Positions 1 to 12,150 of a stretch of DNA of 44,710 nucleotides are shown here, one piece after another; position 1 is the first letter of the stretch, and the number at the start of each line of letters is the position of its first letter. Location of the stretch: positions 5,966 through 50,675 of the forward strand of contig KV419472.1 of assembly GCA_001630475.1 (NCBI GenBank). Direction: 5' to 3'. This DNA is from Sistotremastrum niveocremeum HHB9708 (lineage: Eukaryota > Basidiomycota > Agaricomycetes > Sistotremastrales > Sistotremastraceae). The notes beneath the pieces are model-generated. The model saw only the letters and a list, made by a program, of their open reading frames with translations. It did not search any database and was not told where the DNA came from. Made by a program: the position numbers and the translations under genes.

Positions 1-409
1 TGCGGAGTTTCAAATAATTTCCTAATCCGGCTGACCTTGGGCGCTAGGGCACCTAACTCTAACATTTTGCAAATGCAAATAAGGGTAGTTAATTCGTAGC
101 AATAAGACCTGGTGATTATACTTTCGATTCTTTGTACACCAGTCATGCATGTTACTGAAGTCTCTATTTTCGTAGGCCGAGCTGTTGGAACGATAGGGCG
201 AGTTATTGCCCTGGACTCGTAGTCGGTTCGACCTAGATTGTTGAAGTCAGCAATTTCAGTCATTGAAGCCTAGATCAAGCAACAGTTAGATGGAAATCTT
301 GATGAATGAGCACAATAGAGACCATGACGAGAGGCTGAAGCTGCAGATACGCGAGGCACGGGTCAAAATAACCATCGAACAACAGATTTAGGCAGCAGAG
401 AAGAGCAGA

Positions 410-946
410 TGTCACGTGTGTCACGCGGCGTTGTCCGTATTCCGACCCTCGAGGGTCTACGGACTTAAGACGGCTTGGGCCCGCGGTCTTGAAATGCCGA
501 AAGTTGCCGTTCGCCGGGAGTTTGCGCTTTGGCTGGCCTTCGGCAAACGCCGAGGCAAGTTCGCAATTCGCGCACTTGATTCAAACTCCGCTAGCCCTCC
601 TCTCGAGCGGTCGCACACGATCGATCATCTGTTGCAAGGGCTCCTCTTTAGTTATAGATAATATAAATACACGTTTTTGTCCCTCCTATAGCCCGCTTTG
701 ACAGTAGTTGCAACGTTTATTCGTGTATCAGACTCTCTTGTCAAGTCGATTTAGAGTCTAGAGCTTGTGTTTTAGCGGTCATCTGTCAACTTATAGTGTC
801 AATTAGTCAATATATCGGTAGGATTGAAGTGAAGAGTCGACCTGCTCTCCGTCCGGGTCTTCACGCACGCTCCCGGTCTACGTTCCGTTAACGCCGAGCG
901 TGGACGATCTTGTGGGCCTCAGTTGTCGTACTTGGAGGCCCTTACA
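410..946 (+). repeat. Possible solo LTR (weak)
   Basis: The stretch begins TGTCACGTGTGTCACG and ends CTTACA, giving the TG..CA ends typical of LTRs. A TATAAATA box lies at 662-669, where an LTR promoter would be expected. No flanking target duplication is visible (GCAGA before, ATTCT after), no primer-binding site follows, and no second copy occurs in the window. The right boundary is a guess. If real, it is a solo LTR of a Ty3-type element. It could also be ordinary intergenic DNA. Confidence 0.22.
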
Positions 947-2396
947 ATTCTCAGGAATATTATGTCATACTATATACATTACTTGATTCAATAAATGATT
1001 GTCATTCTGGGCCTCCCATGCTCGGAAGTGGGTCAACTGACGAGAGGGGTCGCCCCGCTGGGAATTTTAAACTCCGCCAAAAACGACAAGATCGGTCCAG
1101 TTGTACCCCTTCTCGGGCTCCTAAATTCATATATCAAAAATTATAGACTCCATACCATCTCAAGGACACTCTGGAACCTTCCGTTGGACGAAACTGGACC
1201 TGTGGAGTAGCGGAAATCGCTCGACTGGTACACAGAGCGCGGTTCGGCGACGACCGAGATATTCGAACTCCGACCCTCCTCCTCACTTCTTCGGGTTTTT
1301 CACGCTGTATCTCGGTCCCCCGGGCTCCTATCGACGTGAACATCGGTGGATGGTGTTAATTTATGGTTTACTACGTATTCCGCGCTTCGGATGCGCCTCA
1401 GGTACCCTCCAAACGCCCTCACGCCCGAAAACGCACCCCCCTACCGGAACCGCCCTGGCAGACTCGCAAACGCTCGCACGCTCTCGACCTCTCTTTGTGC
1501 ACGTCCGGGAGAGTCACTGGCAACTTTTCCTCCCCATCCGAACGCCCCTGCGGACCTTCTTTGGGTACAACTGGGGCGATCTGGCAAAGTTCCTTCACCA
1601 GCTTTTTCTTTCCCTAGGGGAATCACAGCTTTCCAACGGTATAGGTTACATGGGGTAAAGTGGAAAAATGTGTATGAGCCCCTCATACAAGGTCCCCTAA
1701 GATGGGTGCATTATGACTTTCCCCAAGTCTAGACAATCATTTTCAGTCCTCCCCCAACCTGAACGGCTGGTCGGTCATTGTGAACGGCTACTTTTTCAAG
1801 GTCGCCCTGTAGTTTCGTTGTTGGAATCCACCGCTACCCTCGCTTGTGCTTCTGAGCAATCACTTGTGTCAATCCCAAATTCTCGATGTGGACTTGCTAC
1901 CCTATTCCGACCTAAGCATCACACATAGACCACAAGCGCACCTCGCTGTCATTAACTTTTCAGTAGCATTGAAGTCAAACTAGAAACTTTGTTCGGAAAA
2001 GTTGATTTGCGAGTCAATATACAATTCTTATATTCCTCCCAATCCACGACTACTATCAACAACAGATCAAATAAAGAGAATGTGTGAACGAGAACCCGAT
2101 CCGATCCAGTGCCTCCAAATGAATCGACGGCGACGAGAGAATATGAATGATGAAACCAAGAAATGAGTGGGCAGACAAGAAGCACGACATAGAACGGAGT
2201 ACAAAGAGAGAGAATGTGCGGAACGCTTCGCATAGTGCACCAGAGAATAGACGAAAGGACAGTAATGACACAATAGATTATAATGGAATAGAGGGGAGTA
2301 GATGAGTCTTACAACGAAGACATTCTGGACGTAATGGTCAGCATACGATGCGATACGATAGTCAACAACAAGCACGCACCTTTTTATACAAACGAC
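947..2396. other. Intergenic, no gene recognised
   Basis: Only short open frames without coding character on either strand; several begin with non-ATG codons. Scattered remnant-like text (for example near 1000-1350) suggests old repeat debris but matches nothing I can name. The last ~150 bases should contain the 3' UTR of the minus-strand Ser-rich gene. Confidence 0.5.
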
Positions 2397-4894
2397 TCAA
2401 AGTCGATTAACACCCCCTGCACCCACACCCGCCGAACTACTACTCGATCCTCCTCCAAACAATGCTCCCAAACTCTTCCTCGGCAACAACAACCGACTCG
2501 CTCTCGACGTACTCCGATACGACATCCCCGTTCCCGTTCTCGACGCTTGGGGTGTTGCTGGAGGTGTTGCAATGTTGGTCGAACTTGATAATGACTTGGG
2601 AGGAACAATGGGCGATGATACTGAGCGGGATTGCTGAAGTTGAGATGAAAGGGAACGTGATGATGTCGATGAAGAGAGTTTCGGTGGTGCACCGCCTAGA
2701 CGATATGAATGAGCGGGAGTATTGGATACCGGCGTGGTAGGTGTTGTCGGTGTATTGTTGAGAGGATGGAGTGAGCCAGATCGTTGCGTCGATGAAGAGG
2801 TCGAATGAGGAATAGGATGTAACTTCGATGATGAAGTCGACTGCGAAAGTGATGCCTTGCTCGAAATAGACGGCGAAGGAGTAGGCAACCCTCCCTTCAA
2901 CGACGTCGCCCTCGACCTCGACCCCTGCTCCGCAACCGTAACAGAAGCAGGCGGCGCACTCGGCGGTGCACCAGAAACCGACCTGCTCATATAGCTCTTC
3001 GAGATCGCCGCCGCAGGCGTCATAATCGTCCTTTTCTTCGCCGTCCCTCCACTCCCAATGGTCTCCGCCGTCAACGACACACCCACACTCGGAAGATGAA
3101 CCGCACTCCCTCCCGAACTCGCCCCACTAATAGTCCTCAACCTCCCACCTCCATAAACCCCCAATCCACTCTGTCCCTGACCCTGCTGATTAAACTCTGT
3201 CGACGCAGAAGGTGTAAGAGGGAACGCAAGCGACTGATTACTCGAACTAGGAGTCGTACCATCAACAGCACTACTAGGCGTAGGCGTACGACTCCTCTCA
3301 TCCGAAGCAACCATTGGCGAGATAGGAGGGGTAAGTGTAGCAGATATCGAAGGTGCAGGCGATATGAGCGATCCATGGGATATCGAGGACGAAGGACTCC
3401 GGAGTGATCTTGAACTGGACGATGTCGGAGAGATAGTCGGATCCGTCTGACTTCTCTTTATCCCTCCACTAATGATCATCCCCACTCTCCTCCCACTCGA
3501 ACTCTCACTGACCGTCCTAGCCCTCTCACCACCCACACTCCCACTCCCAATCGACGACATCGAGCTCTTCGTCGAAATGCTAACTTTCGAAATTGAGTTC
3601 GCACTCGAACTTCTCGGTAACGAGAAGTTGAATCCTTCCCCAGCATATCGACTCTCCACTCTCGATGACCCATTACTCGAACTCTTCGAGCTCCTCGACC
3701 TCACTTCGCTGTTATCGAGTTCCTTGGATAAATATCCAAGTTCGTCGACAACGCTTCGACCTATTTCTGGATCGAATGGCGGAGGAGCTTGCGATTGCGA
3801 ATTCTCGCCGATAGATGGGAGACTCTTGCGAGTGAGTGTCGACGGAGCATGATGGCGGGTCTTCTTCGCGAGAGGAGTCGTCGTAGTGAAGGCGGAGTAT
3901 CCTCGGGATGAGGAACGAGAAGTCGACGACTGAACCGATGAATGGGAATTCGTCGACGACGCGTATGATGTATGGGAGAGGGTGGAAGATGGTGGAGCAG
4001 ACCGAATAGAGGATGAATACGCCGAACTCCTTGACGAATTCGACGAACGCACGCTAAGCGCCGAAACGCGACGTGCTAGAGGAAGAACCTGATCTTCATC
4101 GTCCGAATCACTCCATCCAAGCCCAGTAGTCAACCCCACACCATCCCTCAACAACTTCCCATCCCGATGTCGAATTTTGCGTTTCTCAAAATCCTTATTC
4201 GATGAAGTCGAAGCGAGCGATGCACGCGAAGTTTTCGAAGATAGGGTCTGAGGAACGGGAGGAGTGGGAGACGGAGTTCTAGAGAGTGAGAACGGGGGAG
4301 GAGGAAGTGCCTTGGAATGCGGTGAGAGCAGGCCCTCGCGTAACATGATGTGCCTGCATACCCATCAATCCGATATCCAAGAATTGATAAAAGAAATAAA
4401 ACGTACGGGAGAGGAGTATGCAAGTCGATACTACTATCGCTGTTATACTCCAAATCCTGGCTCCCCTCCTCCCTCAACACATCCTCCACATCCCACGATC
4501 CATCCATCTTCGCCAAACTTCGTCCCCAATCATAGTCGTTCTTCCTGGACGATTTAGGAGGCAATAAATCCTTGATATCCGGACTCTCAGCACGCGTATC
4601 GATAGTCGACAGTGTAGCATCCATCCTAGACTTTGATTTTCGCGATTTCGATTTAGCAGGAGGCGAAGACGGGGGAGAGGAAGCAGTAATGACAGTTGCA
4701 GGGGTGGGGCGCGATGATGATGGCGGTAACGGAGGTAATGGGCTCGTGGGCGGTCTCCCTATCGGACTAGGCAGGTGATTCGGCGGCACAGGGAACGAAT
4801 CAAGAAGGAGCGGGAGAGGGGCGCCCTTCCTAATCTTGAACTTGGCCGCCATCGCAGCGAGCGACGACGAGGTGGTCGTCGTCGTGGAGGACAT
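2397..4894 (-). CDS. Ser-rich, largely disordered protein (814 aa)
   Basis: I do not recognise this protein by function. The model has two exons on the minus strand: 4894-4407 and 4353-2397 (TGA stop at 2399-2397), with a 53-nt intron 4406-4354 that starts GTACGT and ends ATGCAG. The junction reads LHTPLP-HIMLREGLLSPHSK, an ordered-looking motif in a protein otherwise dominated by Ser, Pro, Thr and Gly. The open frame continues upstream to a TTG at 4912; the first in-frame ATG is at 4894, so I start there (a second Met is 14 residues later, in MAAKFKIRKG). The low-complexity tail is full of SSS, PSS and RS stretches, consistent with a phosphorylated scaffold or regulatory protein, but that is inference. 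The 650-codon uninterrupted second exon makes the gene itself secure. Upstream it faces a region with plus-strand coding signal, so 4895-5340 may be a divergent promoter. Confidence 0.82.
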
Positions 4895-5341
4895 ACTCGA
4901 GTCGAAGTCCAAGGGGAGGTCGAGGAAAAAAGAGGAGCAGTCGAAACTGGCCCGCGTCGGCTATCGGAATTCCAAATCAAGGGGAATCCACGTTTGGTAA
5001 GATCGGTTCGCCGAACTGGATCTTCCACGCCGGAAACAGGGGAATAAAAGAACACAAAAGGGGGATTTTCAAACTATTATGTCGTCTATTGTCTGCACTG
5101 AAGCAGATCGGCCGCGGTGGCACGAACGAAGAGGAGCTGTGGAAGAACGCTATGGCCGTGACATGATCACAGAAAAACAAAGCGTAGATCTCAGATCGCT
5201 TTCGATCGTTACCAACAGAATTACGCTAAGCGTTCGAGAACACATTCCCCCTTACAAAAATTCCGTAAATCATTCAAAAGAATCCAGCCTCACGTCAACC
5301 ATCTGACAACCTAAATGACAGCCTCATATTGCATCTCTGAT

Positions 5342-5802
5342 CGACTCGCAACTCAAATCCAGAGCTGCATTTTCCTCTCCCAGATCCTCAGCACCCAACG
5401 CAATCCTCGGACGGAAAATCTATTTCCTTTCCCAATCGCCGATCAAAGCACCTTCGTCCACGCTACTCCACCCACAACGACACAGCCACCGATACCGGCA
5501 CCAGCGCCGGCCAATTCCTGCCGATTCTCACGGCCAATTCAAACCCACAGAAGCCGTTACGTCAAGAAGCCGAGCTCTTCTTTCATGACATCGAAGCCTT
5601 CTCGTCGCTGTCAACATCGTCGGACAGCAACACCGACGCTTCTTTCATTTCGTCCGCTGCTCCACATTTTCACTTCTTTGGACGTCAAAGCTCATCTCAC
5701 CGCCGACGATGGCATCCGCAGTCTGTGTCTCACCTCTCAGCGCATCAACCTAGCTCTCGTCGTGTGACCGCCTCTCAAAAATCCCACTTTCACAATCGAC
5801 CG
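5342..5802 (+). CDS. Exon-like open frame of an unresolved plus-strand gene
   Basis: A frame without stops runs from just after a TGA at ~5339 to a GTGAGT donor at 5803. It encodes text such as SAGQFLPILTANSNP and EAELFFHDIEAFSS, followed by Ser/His/Arg-rich residues. This looks like real coding sequence, but there is no in-frame ATG, so an upstream exon or a different start is needed. The best acceptor after the donor is CGCTAG at 5897-5902 (100-nt intron). The frame it enters (phase 0) closes at 6112, whereas the more coding-like frame beyond (5904-6320, Ser/Pro-rich) is out of phase. An acceptor CCGAG at ~5960 would fit that second frame. The gene is either more complex than I can resolve or damaged. 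Confidence 0.35.
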
Positions 5803-5903
5803 GTGAGTAAACTCCCTCGCTTCGAGTGAATACAAAGCCTAATCTCGCCAAACTCCCACCCCAAAATCACACAAAAACGATATAACCTTTCACGATCGCT
5901 AGT

Positions 5904-6320
5904 TGCTACGACCATCACCGACGTCATCTCCCCGGAATTCCCTTGCATACTCGATCTTCCGAGTCCTCCACGCAACTCTATTCGCCAAATCAACTCTCCC
6001 GTCCCCGTGCTCGATCACTCACCTCCCCATTCGTCTCAAAGCCGATATCTTCAATCGAAAGCCCCACTCTTATGTATTCTCCGGTCCATCGTCCCTCCCC
6101 CAATTTCCCTAGATGCACTTTATCTCGCGAAGACTCAAATCTAATCACCAGTTCTCTCGACTCTTCCAATCTTCCTATTTCTCCCGGCCTATTCCAATCA
6201 TCCCGAAACTTCTCTTCTAATTCTTCCTCCACGAGCCCATGCCCACGAGCTCATATCATATCAACCCATCATAAGATCGGCACGCTCGCAAATTCTCAAT
6301 CCAGAAGCCCCAACTTCTAA
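5904..6320 (+). CDS. Ser/Pro-rich open frame, possible exon of the same gene
   Basis: This is an uninterrupted frame ending at TAA 6318-6320, with text such as SPFVSKPISSIESPTLMYSP and ITSSLDSSNLPISPGLFQSS. It has no ATG near its start, so it would have to be an internal or final exon. Because the plus strand here is very poor in G, stop codons are rare in more than one frame and an open frame alone is weak evidence. No function can be assigned. Confidence 0.3.
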   Translation, partial: CYDHHRRHLPGIPLHTRSSESSTQLYSPNQLSRPRARSLTSPFVSKPISSIESPTLMYSPVHRPSPNFPRCTLSREDSNLITSSLDSSNLPISPGLFQSSRNFSSNSSSTSPCPRAHIISTHHKIGTLANSQSRSPNF

Positions 6321-6499
6321 CGCTAACGCTTAGATATTCCGCTTGCCATCTCCAAAAGATAAAACAAAAGAAGAATCTAATCGATATCGCTGTCACATTA
6401 GACGCCAAGCTCCGCTCTTATCCTGCCCTTGTTCTCTTTTCAGTCCTCTTCTTCGTCTGTCAACTAGTCCCATATGCTCGACGTTGCAAAGTCTAAAGA

Positions 6500-7000
6500 A
6501 TGTTGAGATACCGTGTGGATGGGACTTTCCGATCACGATCACAATCACACGCACACGCTCCTCTTCCTACCGTTCAAATCAACAAATTTGACTCTGACTT
6601 CCCTGACAACGCTACCGATATTCTATCAGACGTTTCTCTACGACCTCCTTCTTCTCGCAGTCAGCTGTTCGATTTGATTCTCCAGACGCACGCTCATTCT
6701 TTTCTCTCATATGCTGATCATAAAGACCCCATACTGAGCTATCGTGTCGACATCCTTGGCAAGCTCTCTGTCTACAATACTGACGCCGCGTTGATTTCTC
6801 TCTCGAATTTTGTCTGCAGCAGCTCGATTTATTCCTCGGTCAAACATCTGTTAAACGAAATATCTTGTGCTCTCGTCGACTTGAACAGCTGTCTAACCTC
6901 AGATGCGAACTTCAAGCCAAAACACTCGGAATCGCAACATTGGCGTCTTTATTGTCTAATCGGCAACCCATACATATATCACGCGACTTCCAACTCCTAG
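6500..7000 (+). CDS. Hypothetical 166-aa open frame
   Basis: ATG at 6500 (MLRYRVDGTF) to TAG at 6998-7000, directly after an in-frame stop. The middle reads like a folded protein (SQLFDLILQTHAHSFLSYAD, SVKHLLNEISCALVDLNSCL), but I recognise no domain. It lies in the G-poor plus-strand stretch, where stops are scarce. Further coding-like frames follow at 7258-7446 and, after a possible TTTTCAG acceptor at 7482, run to TAA ~7612 or TGA ~7663, so this may be one exon of a longer gene. Confidence 0.3.
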   Translation: MLRYRVDGTFRSRSQSHAHAPLPTVQINKFDSDFPDNATDILSDVSLRPPSSRSQLFDLILQTHAHSFLSYADHKDPILSYRVDILGKLSVYNTDAALISLSNFVCSSSIYSSVKHLLNEISCALVDLNSCLTSDANFKPKHSESQHWRLYCLIGNPYIYHATSNS

Positions 7001-7663
7001 CTTGGCGTTTCAAAGCCAAACGCGTCTATCAAATTCTCCAATCGCACTGGTACCAAAACCCCGTTTGTTGCTCCCGCTCGTTGTCGTATACGCATGGCAT
7101 TAAGCTCTCTAACGCTGTCAATGGTTCATCAAACCGACCCTACTCAAACACTTTCAGTTAGAAAAACCTCTAGATATCCCTCGCCAAAATCGCATGTCTA
7201 GTTCTACGGTCTCTGTCTCGGTCTATCGTATCAGGCTTCAGCTGCCGCCTATTCGTTTTGCTCAATGTCCTGCATCCAACAACAGATTTCTCTAATCCTC
7301 TCACTGCATCATCGAATCGGTCATTAATATTCCTTGGCGTTTTCGGGTACGCCAAACCTCTCGACGATACTCCCAAAATCGCATCTTCAATCCTAACGTC
7401 GCCATATCTGTCCCCTCAAGAATATGATGTACTCCATCACCGCTGATGAGATCTGACGCTCTGAATTACTCTATGTTTTCAGTTGATGACATCGGCTATT
7501 CCGATCATTCTCGACTTTCATCATTCCTTTCATCTCGATCCGACATTAATCCAAGCGTCTCATACTCCCTTCCAAAATCCGCCGAATCCCACCCCATCCG
7601 GTCTCTATCATAACGCAAACGAAGGTACACAACGACCTACACAAAACTCGGCCTCAAACTGAT

Positions 7664-10167
7664 TTCGCAAACTCCACACTTCACCCATTCGCATCCGGGT
7701 TTCTATCGCTCACTCCACTTCAAACGGAACCTCCGAAACCCATCTAAGCGCACATCCCTCCGTCCAATCATCGCGCCTCACACCGCCACCGCCACGCCCA
7801 TCGGACCCATTCCTTTGCTTCTCCCAAGAACGAATCTCCGGGTATCCATCATCTCAATCCGGAATGAATTCATGCATAGGTCCACTTCGTATTTCCGTTC
7901 CGTTCCTGCTCCTTATCTGTGTATTCTCGGATAATCCGGTACGGATACCTAGCGCTATAGCGCGAACGCGAGGATGAATATATATATATATTGATTTATT
8001 CCGACCAAAATTCTCAGCAACGTAGACCATCTCGAGCGTACCATAAAATCCTCATTCAATCAATCCTTCACCGACAAATCAAGACTTCAAAGAAATCCAA
8101 GAAATCACCGTGGCCAGACCTCTCATAATCATCAATCCGGGCCTTCGCTTCGTACTCCGAATCCATGTCAGTGTCCGTGAGATATCGCGACATCGGCTAG
8201 ATTCGCAGGGCCGATCCCTTTCATCACCCACCCACCCATCCAATCAGATACCGATAACGAAGACGAAGACAAATCGGAATCATAGCGCCAAGGATGACAG
8301 ACGGCATCAAATGATCAAATTCCGATCCGAATGTATAATCATGAAAAGAGCCAGACCATCTCCGTCGAATTGCTGGGATTAATAACGAGAGGGCTTGGAG
8401 TTATCGTAATAGACGGATAGAGGGCTTAGGGATCTAGACCGGTATATTGACGAAGATTATGGAATATCTGATAAGCCCATCCTAGTGCTCGAGCTCGGTC
8501 AAGAGCGCGGTCGAACATAGCATTGAGAGTCCTTTCCCCGGGGTAAGATTCGTCACCATGCTACGGTCGCTCCGACCTCAGAAGCTAAGAGAGCTAGAAC
8601 AACTAGGGCAAGAACAAGGAGAAGACAGCTCAAACCCGGTGCGATTCCTAGTCAGACGAGTCGACCACCGAACCTGATCAGCGAAAGTCGACCCTTCAAA
8701 TCATTTATGCTCACGGAGAAAATTTTCAAGGCAGCCCTGCAACCCTACCCAGCGCTCATCACTCATCACGATCCTCACGATCCTCAACACACCAGAACGA
8801 ACCGCTCAATTTTTCTCCCAAATAACCAACTTTTCTTCTCCAACATTCGCTCGTCTCGTGAAGGACCGATCGTCCACATGCCAACTCTCACAAGCTCTTT
8901 CATAGAACACCTCAGAGCCTGGGCGGTGTCTAATTAGTGAGTCCAGCACATGGCATCCTCGTGCTCGTTCCTTGACCTTAACGTGCCTTGCGAATAAGCT
9001 TACGTGCCTTATTTCGATCATCTGTCAATTCGAGTACGATCCGCAGTCCGAGCTCATCGGCCGAATGAGAACAGGTCTAGACTTCGGCCTTTGACAGAGT
9101 TCCACTCCTTTGAGCATCCACGAAATGAGAGGAGTGAAGGAGACGAACGATGAGCTTGGATGCAATGTTCAAGATACATAGCTTACGTGAGCACTGCATG
9201 ACACCTGTTTCGGGCGCTTGAGAAGGCGCCTAATCTTCTTCCATCATTCATGGTGACAGCTTCCCGTCACATATGCCGCAGAAAAGAGTTTCCCGGGGCA
9301 AAAAACAAAATTAACTCATCGCTACTTGATCGTCGACGCAATACAGTAATCATTCCATAAAGCGGTCGTTCAGGAATTTTCACCTCTCTTGCATCACCCC
9401 GAGTCACGGTATTCTTGCGACACCTCATCCGACACTACTACTGGGAAACTGATACCGACATAGGAGCCTTAGTATCACAAGGGTAAAAGGCATATTATCG
9501 AAAGATGCTCACCACTTCAGAGCACCTCCAGCGAAGTCGTGCGATCAGCGAATTTTGGCCGATTTCATGATGATAACGGTCTTGTCTATGTGGGTAATAG
9601 GGATACAGAGATCGTGAATGCTAAAAAAAGTACTCGTGGATCCTCTGGATGGTCACTCAAACCCTCAAATCCCGAGTCTATCTCGATTTTCGTCTCAACC
9701 ACCGTTAGACGCCCAGACGCGGTCAGTAATTAGGATCAAGATGAGGTTATTTCCGTCTCAATCTGTGAAAAATAAAGTCAACTTCTCGAAACTCTTTCAG
9801 TCGTATGTCACGATACGAGACTCGCGCTGCCCCTTTGGTTCATTTCTCAACAGCTGCGTCCCCGCAACGCCCACTCGAAGTTCGTCACCACATCTACTGC
9901 TAGTCCTCATGAATTCGAGTCATACAGCTTTATTCTATCATCTGATCTCGTCGATATCCCGATTTCTGCTTTGTTTCCGCTCAACGATACGAGTGAGTCG
10001 CAAACGAAACGAGACGCAGTCATTCTATCTTGCTGCAACCGACTCTGTACTTGGATTGCTTGACGGAGATACATCACGTGGGATATAGAATAATACGACG
10101 ATACATCATGCATGTTCTAACGAGTGTGCAGATGCTGATTTACGGTTTGTCTCGCTGGATATGTCTA
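7664..10167. other. Intergenic, 2.5 kb without a convincing gene
   Basis: No frame on either strand could be joined into a plausible gene. A TATATATATAT run lies near 7979. A block at about 9160-9250 resembles the upstream regions of F2 and F3 and contains GCTTACGTGA at 9181-9190. No F-box-like coding remnant follows it. Confidence 0.5.
9181..9190 (+). promoter_or_regulatory. GCTTACGTGA motif, orphan copy
   Basis: Ten bases identical to sites upstream of F2 (12044-12053) and F3 (19359-19368). The surroundings are also similar (GATGCAA..., TCAAG, then GCTTACGTGAGC and TGC). Here no F-box-like gene follows, which suggests a leftover promoter of a lost copy. Confidence 0.45.
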
Positions 10168-11827
10168 TCAATATTGCACGAGATACAAGCTGCCCACACG
10201 TGGCTTTTCATCTTCGAAAATGAACAACACAATTCGACCTTCAGAAGGATCGACGCGGCGCATGAAGTACATCTGACCACCTGTCAGTTCATGAGGAAGC
10301 GCGATCCTGAACCTCGAACGTCTTGTGCAAGAAGCGTTAAAGCAGGATATATCTAGGAGATTCTCTGTTTTTCCAGCAGATCCGAAATGAGCAGAGTGCT
10401 CTCTGGTAAAATGAGCGTAAAATGCATCATCAGGGTCACCTTTAAGAATGAAAGGAAATGAACGAAAAGGATCCTCCGTTCGTGTAGGGTCAAAGCGAAC
10501 AGAGACCATATTTTCTGTATCAAAAGGGGAGGCCATTTCTCCGTACCTGTCGACGACGAACTCATCGATCGGGACGTATTGAGAGAGAGTAGACTCATTG
10601 CTCCCGTCGAGGAGTGATGGGACAAGGTGTCCGGGGATGAGATAACTGTGCGTGAGCTTCAGCTTTTCTTGAGACCACAAGAGTTCTCGTGATTTCATGA
10701 GAAGATTGCTCCGGACCAGCGGAGTTATTCTTGGGATATCGGCCAAGAGAATTGCGCGTCGATTGCGGACAAGTCCTGGGGAGTTCTGAAGAACGACATG
10801 AATGACGAGTTTCTTCAATTCCGTGTGGAGTTGAAGACGTGTAATAGTGGGAACCTTAAAGAAAAGTCAGTGTGATGATAGCGTGAGCTGAGTAAGAACG
10901 GACTAGTCCCTCTACGCCAGTCTCATCTGCAAAGGATGGCAAATCGACAGAGAACTCGGTCCCAAAGCCTTGCTGGTAATCGATAATTCCAAACCGATTC
11001 AAGCTCATTGTTTCTGTGGTATCTAGTGTGGTGTCTAGTATGACTAGAAGAGGTCCGTGTAAGGCGACAACACTGAATGAATTCGGCAGAGTGTAGTTTT
11101 GGACGCGAGTGATATGCGGATCAGCTTCTGGAGACTCTTCAGAAGGGAACGAAAGGTTAAGAATGAATGTTTCGGACGGAGAGTTCTCGCGGCTTTAGAG
11201 GAGTGTATCAGAAAGATGTCACAGTAAAGTTAAGGAACTCGATCCACCTGGGCCAGTCATTGATTGTGAAAACGAGGATCGCTTTTCCAAATCCCACGCT
11301 TTCAAACTTTATATCTTGTATCTTTCCTCTTGCGACGAAGATGGGCTCAGAATCCAGTCCTAGATCGCCACGCCTGATATTCCGAATCCACAGTCGTTCG
11401 CAATGACTGGCGATCACCCAATCTCCGCTAGGCAAGAATGCGGTCAAATGTTTCCCGGGTTCCGAGATTTTGGAATATCGGATTGGAGTCGCGATGGGAG
11501 CTTCAAGGCGACTTCGGATGTCTACTGCACGCATTGCGAGCCGAAGGAATAAGGAGTTTGGGATAGTCGATAATGTTTCCCCGACGGGAATTGGAAGATC
11601 GTGGATATCTGGAGAGTTCATCCAGATTGAGCGGTTATTTTTGAGAATAGTATAGAGTCTACTCGATACCTAATTTGCATATAGGTCTTCCGTTCAAACC
11701 AGTCCCAGGCGAGTGAATCCGAATGACTCACTTGTGCAATCGAGACCAATGTTGACAGACACTCGTCACGAAGGATTTCGAGCACGAGTTCAGGAGCAAT
11801 GGTATGAATATTGGGATTGACCCGCAT
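10168..11827 (-). CDS. F-box-like protein F1 (497 aa)
   Basis: Four exons on the minus strand: 11827-11732, 11669-11248, 11192-10904 and 10854-10168 (1,494 nt). The introns are 62, 55 and 49 nt with phases 0, 2 and 0. The ATG at 11827 starts MRVNPNIHTIAPELVLEILR; residues ~8-45 fit an F-box (P/S-E-L-V-L-E-I-L, then TLVSIAQ and RLYTILK...SIW). F-box proteins usually link a substrate to an SCF ubiquitin ligase through Skp1; that role is inferred. The rest of the protein is shared with F2-F5, including CFNASCTRRSR and a C terminus ending YLVQY, where the others end in MQY. The third intron has an unusual GTCCGT donor, but its position and phase match the paralogs. Exon sizes 96/422/289/687 are identical to F2. 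It is transcribed away from F2. Confidence 0.88.
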
Positions 11828-12043
11828 GTTACTCTGCGCACGACGAATTAGGGGCACTCTCGAATTTCAGTCGTTCGAGTACGATGATCCAGAGTTCGAA
11901 ATCAATGTGTCCAGCAAGTGATCCGTGCGCAGGATCGGACTATAGATATATACGTATCTCGCTGTCTTGGGTATCCAAATGATGAAAGTAAAGGAGGAGC
12001 CAGGATGAAAATGATCCTTCGATGCAACGATCAAGGATGAATG

Positions 12044-12053
12044 GCTTACGTGA
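12044..12053 (+). promoter_or_regulatory. GCTTACGTGA motif of the F2 promoter, cut off by the MULE
   Basis: This motif lies in the 294-bp flank left of the MULE. The same motif sits 97 bp upstream of the F3 ATG. If the MULE and one target copy are removed, this site lies about 123 bp upstream of the F2 ATG, as expected for a shared promoter element. It contains ACGTGA, a possible bZIP/bHLH-type core. The binding factor is unknown. Confidence 0.5.
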
Positions 12054-12112
12054 GCTTTGCCTGGCGTCGGATGTCGGATTCTTCAAGCGCTTTCCGGGCG
12101 CTTAGCTTCTTT

Positions 12113-12121
12113 CTTTCGTGC
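12113..12121. repeat. Left 9-bp target-site duplication of the MULE
   Basis: CTTTCGTGC, repeated exactly at 16407-16415 on the other side of the element. Nine bases is the classic target-duplication length of Mutator-like elements. Confidence 0.9.
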
Positions 12122-12130
12122 GAGGCACGG

Positions 12131-12150
12131 CAACTTTAGTACTATAGTCA
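12131..12150. repeat. Left terminal inverted repeat core of the MULE
   Basis: CAACTTTAGTACTATAGTCA; it matches the reverse complement of 16378-16397 at all 20 positions. Confidence 0.92.

Noticed and set aside
911-946. Shared GTGGGCCTCAG text at ~912 and ~43169 as paired repeat ends
   Set aside because: Only about 13 bases match and the flanks differ; too short over 42 kb to mean anything.
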